A DNA stretch of 64,000 nucleotides from Saprospiraceae bacterium (lineage in GTDB: Bacteria; Bacteroidota; Bacteroidia; Chitinophagales; Saprospiraceae). Made by a program: the position numbers and the translations under genes. The notes under the pieces are model-generated. The model was not told the DNA's origin, searched no databases, and saw only the letters and a list, made by a program, of their open reading frames with translations. The stretch is from contig JADKGI010000010.1 in assembly GCA_016722285.1 (NCBI GenBank), positions 1-64,000 of the forward strand, read 5' to 3'. Positions 9,161-18,199 of the stretch are shown here, piece by piece (the stretch's first letter is position 1; each line of letters begins with the position of its first letter).

Positions 9161-12100
9161 TTACAATCCGCAAGCACATCTTATGCCCATAAAACTGTTG
9201 GATTCAAGATTCAATGGATATGCATTTCCACTTCCATCTAATTCCCAATAAAATTTAGTTCTCTTTTTACTATAATTTCCAATCTCATTCATGGTCTCAG
9301 TATCGAAAAGTCTGCCATTGATCATCGTATATACTACATTTTCTGACTTCCTGATATCAACCATGGGGTTTCCATCAATTACGATCAGATCAGCAAGTTT
9401 GCCTGCTTTGATTGTGCCGATCTGGGACTCCATACCCAGCAAAGCTGCCCCATTTACTGTGGCACACTTAAGGGCTTCATAGTTTGTCATCCCTCCTTGT
9501 TGAAGCATCCATAACTCCCAGTGAGCGCCTAATCCCTGAAGTTGGCCATGAGCACCAAGATTAATTTTCACTCCGGCATCATTCAGTTTTTTAATTGATT
9601 TTGATGTTAGAATGTGTCCATTCTCATATTCCTCCTGTGGAACCATCGTGCGGTGTCTCGACCTTGAATCAATAATAGCACGTGGTGTATATCTGAGCAG
9701 TTTGTCTTTTTTCCATACTTCTGTGTTTTGATACCAATAATATTCACCTGTCACTGCACCATAATTTACTATGAGAGTAGGTGTATTGCTTGTTCCACTG
9801 TTTGACCAGAATTGAATAACATCATTATATAATGGAGCTATCGGTATATTATGCTCAATGCTGGTGTGCCCATCGGCTACCATACTCATATTATGATAAA
9901 AAAATGATCCCCCTTCCGGTACCACTCTGATACCTAACTGACGAGCAGCTTCAATGATTTGCTGCCTTTGTTCCCGTCGAGGCTGATTATAGGATTTGAC
10001 CGAAAAAGCGCCATAAGCTTTAGTCCTACGAAGGGCTGATTTCGCATCTTCCAAACTGTTAATTTCAGCTTTAAAATCGCCATCAGCACCATACAGTATT
10101 GTTCCAGTCGAAAATATACGTGGTCCTGTGATAGCACCTGCTTTTACCATTTCTGATTGAGCAAAAGTGATTTCACTATTGACAGAAGGATCATGGGTCG
10201 TCGTCACTCCATACGCCAGATTGGCATAATACTCCCAATGCTTCTGAGGACTGATGCCATCCCTGAATGCCCCAAGGTGGGCGTGTACATCGATAAGTCC
10301 GGGCATGATAGTTTTGCCTTTAAGGTCTATTACTTTTGTGTCCGGATCAATCTTAATACCACCTGCCATACCAACGTATCTTATTATGTTTCCGTCAATG
10401 AGTACCCATCCGTTTTTAATTATTTTATCATCTTCCATGGTAATGATATTAGCATTTTTGAATACTAACTTACCGGATGGCTTATCAGCTAAAAACTTCA
10501 GACTAATTTTAGTACCTGAAGTATCTATGGGAGGTATTGAATCCAGGCCTCCACCCAAAAACAAAAATCTTCTGTTCAATGGCTCCGTAAAATACTCATT
10601 TCCAAGCGTCCAGTGCAGTTTTTTACTATCAGAAGACCAATGCAAATTATTTCCTGCATCCCGCGCAACCTGAGCAACGGGAACAGCTTTTGTTTTCGCT
10701 GAAAGTCCAACGGGCTGACCTGTCACTGGCATTGGGGAAATATATACCTTGTACAATTCTGTGAATGCTACCCATTTATTGTCGGGACTAGGTACAAAAT
10801 TTGTAGTATAATTTGTATTAAAAAGAATATCTGTCTTTTTAGTTTTCAAATTGTATTTTTTGAAAGCTTTGGCCACCGAACCAAAGAGAAATCCACCAGT
10901 AGTAAAAAATATATCATCACCATCCACAGAATATTGTGGCTTTTCGCCTTCTGCAGTAATAAAGGTATCTTCTTTAGAACACAAATCGAGAGTATAAATA
11001 CCTGAATTGGTATTATAAATATATCCCTGATGGCTATTTCCTTCTTCTTTTCTATACACAATAGATTTTCCGTCAGGCGAAAAGGATGGCGTCCTGTAGA
11101 TGGCAGGATCTTTAGTGAGGGTTGTATTTGTTCCAGCCTGAAGATCAAGCAAATGAATTTGCCCCAGTTTTTCGTCATCCCAGGTCACATATACAAGTTG
11201 ATCTCCTTTTACATTATATGAAGGTTCTGCTTCAAAGTCTGAATAATTGGTAATTCTGGTTGGAACTCCACCATTTTCTGATTTATACAAATAACCTAAA
11301 GCACTAAATAATATATTTTTCCCATCAGGAGAAGTGACAACATTTCTTAATACCTTTGCTTCATACGATTCTTCAAAAGCTTTGTTTTCAAACTTCACTG
11401 TTTCCATCAACTTTGTCTTCACATCCACTTTAAATGGAATTTCAGCTGCTTTTTTTGTCTCTAAATTAATATTAATTATTTTACCTTTTGCCCAGATCAC
11501 TATTTCCTTGTCATCAGGCATCCAGTCGAATCCTGTGTAAATGCCGAATATAGTCCATGCTTCCTGTTGATCTTTGCTGAGCCCATCATAAATAGGCCAT
11601 TCTCTGCCTGTCAGTATATCGTAAACAAACAAAACAGACTTTTCTCTGACTCTACGCACATAGGCAATCTTATCTCCTTTGTTGGATATTTGTGGCCGGC
11701 ACGCACCACCTGGGCCTCCGGTCACCCTTTTTGTTTCTCCTGTTTCGAAATTATAACTCTGAATAACAAATATCTCACTATTTGGGTCCTTATTATATTG
11801 AAAATAACCTCCGGGATATACATCTTCACTGTAGTACAGCATCTTACCATCCGGAGAGATACTAGGCTCATTTACATCCTGCTGATCGTTTTTTCTTTTT
11901 GTAAGTTGAATACCATCACCTCCTGAAATATGATACATCCACATTTCGCCTGCTCCAAGTGATCTTCCAGATGTGAAATGTTTTCTGGCTACGATATATT
12001 GGCCATCTGGCATCCAAACAGCATTGTTCAGAAGCCTGAAACTCTCCTTTGTAATCTGTCTAACATTGCTACCGTCAGCATCCATATAAAAAATATTGTC

Positions 12101-12190
12101 TCCACCAGCAGAGTCACTGGTAAAAAGTATCTTTTTACCATCCGGACTCCATCGCGGTTGAACCTCCAGGCCAGGCCGCTTCTGAGGCAC
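9161..12190 (-). CDS. TolB-like beta-propeller / amidohydrolase fusion (main part)
   Basis: Residues 1 to about 540 contain TolB-type PD40 propeller repeats (RWSPDGKKILFTSDSAGGDN, SPDGKMLYYSEDVYPGG, SFSPDGKSIVYRKEE). The C-terminal half is a metal-dependent amidohydrolase with the first metal ligands in MPGLIDVHAHLGAF, a later histidine in TSIEHNIPI, and the closing segment GTIKAGKLADLIVIDGNP. This architecture is common in exported Bacteroidota and proteobacterial amidohydrolases. The true N-terminus lies in another frame (next entry): a base missing in the CC of GGCCTGG near 12170 would fuse both into about 1085 residues. The substrate (peptide, cyclic amide or similar) is unknown. Confidence 0.85.
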   Translation of the reverse strand: MPQKRPGLEVQPRWSPDGKKILFTSDSAGGDNIFYMDADGSNVRQITKESFRLLNNAVWMPDGQYIVARKHFTSGRSLGAGEMWMYHISGGDGIQLTKRKNDQQDVNEPSISPDGKMLYYSEDVYPGGYFQYNKDPNSEIFVIQSYNFETGETKRVTGGPGGACRPQISNKGDKIAYVRRVREKSVLFVYDILTGREWPIYDGLSKDQQEAWTIFGIYTGFDWMPDDKEIVIWAKGKIININLETKKAAEIPFKVDVKTKLMETVKFENKAFEESYEAKVLRNVVTSPDGKNILFSALGYLYKSENGGVPTRITNYSDFEAEPSYNVKGDQLVYVTWDDEKLGQIHLLDLQAGTNTTLTKDPAIYRTPSFSPDGKSIVYRKEEGNSHQGYIYNTNSGIYTLDLCSKEDTFITAEGEKPQYSVDGDDIFFTTGGFLFGSVAKAFKKYNLKTKKTDILFNTNYTTNFVPSPDNKWVAFTELYKVYISPMPVTGQPVGLSAKTKAVPVAQVARDAGNNLHWSSDSKKLHWTLGNEYFTEPLNRRFLFLGGGLDSIPPIDTSGTKISLKFLADKPSGKLVFKNANIITMEDDKIIKNGWVLIDGNIIRYVGMAGGIKIDPDTKVIDLKGKTIMPGLIDVHAHLGAFRDGISPQKHWEYYANLAYGVTTTHDPSVNSEITFAQSEMVKAGAITGPRIFSTGTILYGADGDFKAEINSLEDAKSALRRTKAYGAFSVKSYNQPRREQRQQIIEAARQLGIRVVPEGGSFFYHNMSMVADGHTSIEHNIPIAPLYNDVIQFWSNSGTSNTPTLIVNYGAVTGEYYWYQNTEVWKKDKLLRYTPRAIIDSRSRHRTMVPQEEYENGHILTSKSIKKLNDAGVKINLGAHGQLQGLGAHWELWMLQQGGMTNYEALKCATVNGAALLGMESQIGTIKAGKLADLIVIDGNPMVDIRKSENVVYTMINGRLFDTETMNEIGNYSKKRTKFYWELDGSGNAYPLNLESNSFMGIRCACGL

Positions 12191-12417
12191 TTTGCTGTTC
12201 CACCTGTAATAGGTAAAGTGTAAATATCTCCCAACATATCAAAAGCAATAGTATTCCCATCGGGGCTCAAATCTACATTTAACCATGTACCTTCATTAAC
12301 GGAAAAATTAACTTCTTTAAAATTGCCCGGAGGATTATTGACGTCCCATTTTGGCTTTTCCTGAGAACGCAACATTATAGGAACTGAAATACAAAGCAGA
12401 AAGAAAATTTTGTACAT
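12028..12417 (-). CDS. N-terminal part of the TolB/amidohydrolase protein (frame-shifted)
   Basis: This frame gives the start of the neighbouring propeller-amidohydrolase: signal peptide MYKIFFLLCISVPIMLRSQ, then the family's N-terminal signature (NEGTWLNVDLSPDGNTIAFD, LGDIYTLPITGG). Meaningful coding stops at about 12175, where the protein continues in the frame of the next ORF (GLEVQPRWSPDG); the rest of this frame to 12028 is out-of-frame tail. I chose the ATG at 12417 because it begins the signal peptide directly. Confidence 0.7.
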   Translation of the reverse strand: MYKIFFLLCISVPIMLRSQEKPKWDVNNPPGNFKEVNFSVNEGTWLNVDLSPDGNTIAFDMLGDIYTLPITGGTAKCLRSGLAWRFNRDGVRMVKRYFLPVTLLVETIFFIWMLTVAMLDRLQRRVSGF

Positions 12418-12480
12418 GATATATTTTTTTAAGTAATAAATATTAATCAGCATTTTCTGGTCAAAAGAGTCGATACCATT

Positions 12481-13023
12481 CTATTGATTCGGACCTCCAT
12501 ATAAAAATATTTCAATCATTTTTCTGGCAAGTTCTACGTTCTCCTTACCCTTTGCTAACGATTTGTCGTACTGCAAATTGAGTAAATATTTATCATCAAT
12601 ATTTAAGTAAACCTGATTAAATTTGGGATTATCTTCAGAATATATAGCCTTAAATCGCTCGTCCGGAAAAGATTTAAACATTGAAGTACCTTCTGATGAT
12701 GGGATACCATTGTTTTTGAAGTTCATAAACAAGTTGTCATAATTAGAAGGATTAACAATATTACTTTCTACCGTCAGGTGAATCAATGGTTCCGGAGTTG
12801 GCTTACTATTTTTAAAGTAAGTACATACTTTTATATCACCCTGGTTAGTAACGGACTGAAAGAGAACATCCACTACCGATAAATTTAAAGCCTTAGCAAT
12901 ATCACTCTGGCTGGCCAAGTCACAGGGGAACTGATTAAAATCGAATAAAACCGGCTGCTTCTGTCCTGATGAACAAGATGTCAGAAAAATAACCAATAAA
13001 ATCGGAAAGAGACTTATTTTCAT
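12481..13023 (-). CDS. Hypothetical lipoprotein
   Basis: The 180-residue product has a type II signal peptide with a clear lipobox (VIFLTSCSSGQ), so it should be lipid-anchored. The mature part contains two cysteines (PCDLAS, KVCTYF) and a mixed alpha/beta pattern that I cannot assign with certainty; it may resemble DUF3558-like ligand-binding lipoproteins. It lies upstream of and in the same direction as the TolB/amidohydrolase gene (63 bp gap), so co-expression is possible. Confidence 0.7.
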   Translation of the reverse strand: MKISLFPILLVIFLTSCSSGQKQPVLFDFNQFPCDLASQSDIAKALNLSVVDVLFQSVTNQGDIKVCTYFKNSKPTPEPLIHLTVESNIVNPSNYDNLFMNFKNNGIPSSEGTSMFKSFPDERFKAIYSEDNPKFNQVYLNIDDKYLLNLQYDKSLAKGKENVELARKMIEIFLYGGPNQ

Positions 13024-13311
13024 AAATACTAGTTTGAATTTTTTTGTAATTAAATTAAAACATAATCTTGAGTCAGGAAAAAATCAAAATGATTATACCT
13101 GCAATTACCAGCAAAGGTAATAAGACTTAAGGTAAAATTTAATTACTGATATATAAATGAGGTTATATTAATTTTTCATATTTCTTTTAGCAAACGATAG
13201 TTATATTATTTAAAATGATAAAACGATTGTGATATCGGCTTGTAAATTATTATTATTTTTGTAAGTATCAATAGAATAGTATAAATGGTAATCATCAGGT
13301 CTTTTTCTTTT

Positions 13312-14466
13312 ATGAATAAAAAGCACATGATATTCTGGATTTTTTTGGCCTTTCTGACAATGGAAACCTCGGGACAGTCAAATTTTGATGTCATAGATAA
13401 ATATGCCCAATCTGTCCCGAATTCTATTAAAAATGATATTTCAGATATAACACATTACATAATTAAGCCATGTACAACCGACCTCGAGAAGTTAAGGGCT
13501 ATTTTTATCTGGATTGTCACTCATATCAGTTACGACAAGGCAGCAGATTCCGGCACTAATTCCATTGCCCATGATTTAGATACAATTTTGCGCTACCAAA
13601 AAACGATTTGCATCGGATATGCAAAACTGCTTCAGAAAATGTGTCAAACCGCAGGGTTGGAATCAGAAATTATTTCAGGTTATTGCCATAATAATCCTAC
13701 TTCGAAGAATATAACTGATTCACCGGACCATGCTTGGAATGCGGTCAAGCTTAATGACGAATGGTATTTGTTGGATGCAACCTGGAGTGCATCTTTGTGG
13801 AAGTCAAAACCAAAAAAGAAAATAAATCCGGAAGTTGATTACTACTTTCTCCCAAAAGCTGCTACTTTTTTAGAAACGCACCTACCTGCCCAACCATTGT
13901 GGCAATTGGTATCAAATCCTATTGATATGAACATTTTCATATCACAACCGGATTCTATTATTTACTATGTAGAAAATAGTTCTGATCCTTATTCATATAC
14001 CGATAGCATACGTGCTTTCTTAAAACTGGCACCTTCTTTGAAAAAAATCAAAGAAGGACTATCCTCGTGGCAATTCCATCCAACAGAAAAAAATCTAAAT
14101 CTCTATATGGCGGCATTAATGGATCGAGCAGGCGAATTGACTGACAGCCTTGAATATATACAAAAATCAGGGCCAATCGAAAGTTTGCTGTCAGCTCAAA
14201 GAGACTTATTGGAGTTGTGCAGATATACCGCAAGCTTAGGAAATCTATTGACCTGGCAAAAAGAACTGTATGCCGAGGCTATAATAAACCACATTGTCGC
14301 ACTTCATAGATCTGCAAATGGAAGACCGGATATGGAACTTAAAACAGAACTACTTTTTTTATTGGAAGAAGCTAGAACAGTTCTCCGATCATCAGAAGAA
14401 ACCTATTACACCAGAAACGCATTAGAACTCCTTTCTGAATATCAGGGAATAATAGGTCAAAATTGA
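13312..14466 (+). CDS. Exported transglutaminase-like protein
   Basis: After a signal peptide (MNKKHMIFWIFLAFLTMETS) comes a transglutaminase-like domain. The Cys-His-Asp triad is visible as KTICIGYAKLLQKMC (nucleophilic Cys), SPDHAWNAVKL (His) and WYLLDATWSA (Asp). The upstream DLEKLRAIFIWIVTHISYD segment is the usual helix before the active site. Bacterial members act as peptidases or amidases more often than cross-linkers. I prefer the ATG at 13312 to the one at 13285 because it starts the signal peptide; a TATTTTTG -7 box lies at 13254-13261. The C-terminal 180 residues are helical and unassigned. Confidence 0.8.
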   Translation: MNKKHMIFWIFLAFLTMETSGQSNFDVIDKYAQSVPNSIKNDISDITHYIIKPCTTDLEKLRAIFIWIVTHISYDKAADSGTNSIAHDLDTILRYQKTICIGYAKLLQKMCQTAGLESEIISGYCHNNPTSKNITDSPDHAWNAVKLNDEWYLLDATWSASLWKSKPKKKINPEVDYYFLPKAATFLETHLPAQPLWQLVSNPIDMNIFISQPDSIIYYVENSSDPYSYTDSIRAFLKLAPSLKKIKEGLSSWQFHPTEKNLNLYMAALMDRAGELTDSLEYIQKSGPIESLLSAQRDLLELCRYTASLGNLLTWQKELYAEAIINHIVALHRSANGRPDMELKTELLFLLEEARTVLRSSEETYYTRNALELLSEYQGIIGQN

Positions 14467-14861
14467 TTTAAAAAATGAGTCCTGCTCCAATAATTATATC
14501 AAAATATACGTTTTCAAGTCCGTATCAGGATGAAGTGATTTACAAGATAAATTAGTTTTCCAAAAGAGCAAAGTCACAATTTTACATATGAAGTTATTTA
14601 AAAACATATTGTTAATCCCTATGCACGTCACCTGCCTTCCGAACAAATTCTTTGGCAGGCAGTTTGAAACCCAGCTTTTCATCAAATTTAATCCCCATAG
14701 CTTTGGTTATGAAAATGAAATTTGATATTAATCTGAATTCCAAGCACTTACATATCATTTTAACATACGTTTTTAAATGACTTCTATAAATATAATTAAT
14801 ACACTTGAAGAAGTGTTACTTTTATAGCTATTATAGAAAATATACAAAAATTATAAACTGA
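14467..14861. other. Intergenic region before the giant protease gene
   Basis: This 395-bp gap is AT-rich. It contains one imperfect inverted repeat, CCTGCC at 14631-14636 and GGCAGG at 14654-14659, with the same GC-rich core as the palindrome at 48460. A 28-codon minus-strand ORF overlaps it but has no support. No terminator or -7 box stands out. Confidence 0.4.
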
Positions 14862-17800
14862 ATGAAGTGGCATTCCTTAATTTACATTTATCTGACTTCA
14901 TCTTGTTTGTTATTATTTGGGCAAAATAGTCAAACTAATTTCATTTCGACGCCTCTTTCAGGTTCTTCAGAAAATGACAAAATAATCATTGATTTTCAAT
15001 CATATCTGAAACAGGCAATCCCCAATAATGGAAGGTCACCATTACAAATAGAGCTTTACATCCAAAATGTAAAGATGAAATTTACCGCTCTGCCGAATGA
15101 CATAATTGATGGTGAACTAAAACGCAAGTTCCCTGATATATTTACATTTGATCTGAAATTTGATGGTCAACCAAGAATAAATGGGTCATTAACCCTTAGC
15201 CCAACCGGGTTTTTTGCTACAATATTTGATGAAGGCAAGCTTATATCCATTTATCCGGACAAAAATTCTACCTCCGGACTCCATGTTATTGAATATGGAA
15301 TCCAAAAGGATCTTCCAAAATTAATTGAGTATTGTGGCCATGATCACAATACAGAGCTACTTAACAGGAAATCAACCCAGAATATCTATTCAGGTGTAAG
15401 ATCTGACATCTCATTGGGTTCCAAAAGGTTTAATTACAGGCTGGCTGTAGTAACTACCGGTGAATTTTATCAGAAAAACGGCAATAATGACACGGCCGTA
15501 ATGACAATAATTGTTAATAGTGTAAATAGTATAAACACGATTTACAGCAACGAGCTTTCCTTTCGTTTTACCTTAGGATCCAGGGTATTTATGTACAAAG
15601 ATGCTTTGACAGATCCTTTTACACCGGATCAGAGCGGTGGGGAAGACAGGGCAGTGCAGGCTGGCAAAGTGATTCCCCCTCATTTTAATCCGCTTGACTA
15701 TGATATTGGCCATGTATTTCATCAACATGCAAATGGGGATGGATGGACTACCGGAGGATTGGCATGGATAGGGACCGTTTGCTCAAGTTTTATTAATGCT
15801 TCAGGGCAAGCAAATAAGGCGAGCGCATGGACCGGAAATTTTACCAATACGGGAAATAGCTGGGTAAATCTGCTGGCGCACGAATTGGGACATCAGTTTG
15901 GTGCCACCCATACTTTCAATGGATCGGGAGGAAGTTCCACTGGAAGTATCTCATTGAATAATGCCGTAGAAATAGGCAGCGGATCTACCATCATGGCGTA
16001 TAATGGAATTTGTGATGATCCTCAGAATATCCCTAATGTTGATGCCTTGGATAATTATTTCCATATCAAAAGTCTCGAAGAGATATATAAATATGTCTAT
16101 GAAGGCCAGGGAGGAAATTGCGGTTCACCCGTGAATTCTCCGAATATAATAACTCAGGTAAATGCAAATCCCTGTAATGCCAACCAGCATATCATTCCAA
16201 AAGGAACACCATTCTACCTTAAAGCATCAGGATTTTTATCAGATAATGATATTCATACTTATTGCTGGGAACAAATAGACGAAGATGGTCAAAATGTAAA
16301 ACCTACTCAAGGGCTAATAGGAACTGCAGCTGCAAATTCGCCTTTAGCCCCCTTGTTCCGATCTTATCCTCCATCAGTTAAACCAGATCGGTTTTTTCCA
16401 TCTATGGATATTTTAAATTCACAAACAGGTAGTGATCCATTTGATGTTCTGCCCAATGTGGCGAGAGACCTTAATTTTAATGTTGCATTGAGAGATAATA
16501 ATTCTGCTGGTGGAGCAATTGCAAATGATGATATAAAAATTACGGTTTCAGATTCCGGACCTTTTGTGATATCAAATCCACTGGGAGGTGCGATTCTACA
16601 GGCAGGCCAGGCAGTAAATCTTACCTGGAGTACAAATGGTAGTAGTGCTCTGTGTGCTAAAATAAGAATAAAAATGTCTGTTAATGGCGGCAATACATTT
16701 CCATTCATTATTGCTGAAAATGTAAATTATAGTTCCGAAAGCTATTCATATATTATCCCATTAAATTTTATCGCCACTTCGAAAGCAAAAATAATAATGG
16801 AATGTATGGACTTTGACTGTTTTAATTTTTTTAGTATTTCAAAAGGAAGTTTCATTATCAGCAATATCTGTTCGGCACCTAAAAGTGTATTGTGCTCCAC
16901 AACGATGGTATCTGAAAACAAAGGTAGCCAGGCACTTAACCTGAACATGTCCAAATTTACCGGCGAACAAGTTTTTTCCATTCAAAAAAATATCAATACA
17001 ACTTTGCCGATTGGCAATGTAGCGGTATGGACCAATGATAATGCTGCTTGTAAAAACGTGGCCAACGCATATTACTATCAAAAAGCTAAGATTTATGCCA
17101 CAGAATCAGGTACTTATACTTTCAAGATAGAAGGCAATGGGTTTGTATCTATCTTCAGCCCCCAATATGTAGCTACTTCAGGTTGTAGTGGATTTGTATT
17201 CTCCTCCGCTAAGGAATCTGTTAATCCCGGATTTATCAATAGAACTCAGAATTTTAGCGTGGATTTAAAAGCATGCACGGATTATGAATTCCTGTTTTAT
17301 AGTTTTGCCACATTGCCCGTAGATGTTAATTTAAAATTGATATCCGGTCCCGGAATATTATTTGAAAAAAATGTTATTCCACAACCGAATTACCAAAACG
17401 TCTATGTATTGGTGGATAAAATTTCAGGAATTGCGGTATATGCCGGCGAGAGTTCAGACTTTCGTACAATACCGGCAGGTCAATATATTTTGTATTCTGT
17501 CTCCATAGAAAAGAGTGTAAGTTTTTTTGCGCTGATTAATCAAAATTATGCTCAGGTTAAAAAGACCTTGTGTCATAACGAAGGTTTGAACTCACGTGAG
17601 ATAACCATTAAACCATCCTGTGCAATAATTAATATCACAGCCGGAGTACAAAGTTTATGCAATTCTGTCATTAATAAATATACACAAGATGTAATACTGA
17701 CCTATTCAAATCCACCGACAACAGGCCAAATAAATATCAATGGCCAATTATTCAATATAACCGGTAGTCCTCAAACTATAAAGCTCATAGGACTTGAATC

Positions 17801-18140
17801 GGATGGTAATCCGGTTAGTCTCAGTGCTCAATTTACGGCTCAGCCAGACTGTATTTTGCAGCGGAGCAATCTATTTATTGCCCCGCAAAGTTGCTGCCCT
17901 ATCGATCTTAAATTGGGCAATAACATTGTAAGATGCCAGGGAGATGGAACGGTTAAGATCGAAGCCAGTACAGACACAACAAATGTATATAAATGGTCAA
18001 AGGATGGTCAGGCTGTGATATCGAATCAGGGAGGCGTGCTTTTTGTAACAGCATCAGGTTTGTATGGCGTCGAAGTAACACATCCATCAGGATGTAAAAA
18101 AGTGATACCATCAGGGTTACATTTAATAGCAAACCGCTGA
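14862..18140 (+). CDS. Reprolysin-type (M12B) zinc metalloprotease, T9SS cargo, N-terminal part
   Basis: A signal peptide leads into a propeptide-like domain (about residues 30-175) and a metalloprotease domain with the zinc motif AHELGHQFGATHTF; the zinc histidines fall at about residues 340, 344 and 350. A downstream SGSTIMAYNGIC supplies the Met-turn methionine of metzincins. Further domains are beta-rich and include cysteine-containing Ig-like repeats. The ORF ends artificially after a six-A run near 18099: with seven A the frame continues as KKSDTIRVTFNSKPLISLPD into the next ORF. The full protein would be about 2106 residues, secreted through type IX secretion. Confidence 0.85.
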   Translation: MKWHSLIYIYLTSSCLLLFGQNSQTNFISTPLSGSSENDKIIIDFQSYLKQAIPNNGRSPLQIELYIQNVKMKFTALPNDIIDGELKRKFPDIFTFDLKFDGQPRINGSLTLSPTGFFATIFDEGKLISIYPDKNSTSGLHVIEYGIQKDLPKLIEYCGHDHNTELLNRKSTQNIYSGVRSDISLGSKRFNYRLAVVTTGEFYQKNGNNDTAVMTIIVNSVNSINTIYSNELSFRFTLGSRVFMYKDALTDPFTPDQSGGEDRAVQAGKVIPPHFNPLDYDIGHVFHQHANGDGWTTGGLAWIGTVCSSFINASGQANKASAWTGNFTNTGNSWVNLLAHELGHQFGATHTFNGSGGSSTGSISLNNAVEIGSGSTIMAYNGICDDPQNIPNVDALDNYFHIKSLEEIYKYVYEGQGGNCGSPVNSPNIITQVNANPCNANQHIIPKGTPFYLKASGFLSDNDIHTYCWEQIDEDGQNVKPTQGLIGTAAANSPLAPLFRSYPPSVKPDRFFPSMDILNSQTGSDPFDVLPNVARDLNFNVALRDNNSAGGAIANDDIKITVSDSGPFVISNPLGGAILQAGQAVNLTWSTNGSSALCAKIRIKMSVNGGNTFPFIIAENVNYSSESYSYIIPLNFIATSKAKIIMECMDFDCFNFFSISKGSFIISNICSAPKSVLCSTTMVSENKGSQALNLNMSKFTGEQVFSIQKNINTTLPIGNVAVWTNDNAACKNVANAYYYQKAKIYATESGTYTFKIEGNGFVSIFSPQYVATSGCSGFVFSSAKESVNPGFINRTQNFSVDLKACTDYEFLFYSFATLPVDVNLKLISGPGILFEKNVIPQPNYQNVYVLVDKISGIAVYAGESSDFRTIPAGQYILYSVSIEKSVSFFALINQNYAQVKKTLCHNEGLNSREITIKPSCAIINITAGVQSLCNSVINKYTQDVILTYSNPPTTGQININGQLFNITGSPQTIKLIGLESDGNPVSLSAQFTAQPDCILQRSNLFIAPQSCCPIDLKLGNNIVRCQGDGTVKIEASTDTTNVYKWSKDGQAVISNQGGVLFVTASGLYGVEVTHPSGCKKVIPSGLHLIANR

Positions 18141-18199
18141 TCAGTCTTCCTGACAACCCAGGTTTCTGTGAAAATGATAAATACACATTAAATGCTACG

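Noticed and set aside
14616..14702. 28-codon minus-strand ORF in the gap before the giant protease gene
   Set aside because: Too short, no family, no start signal; the region is otherwise non-coding.
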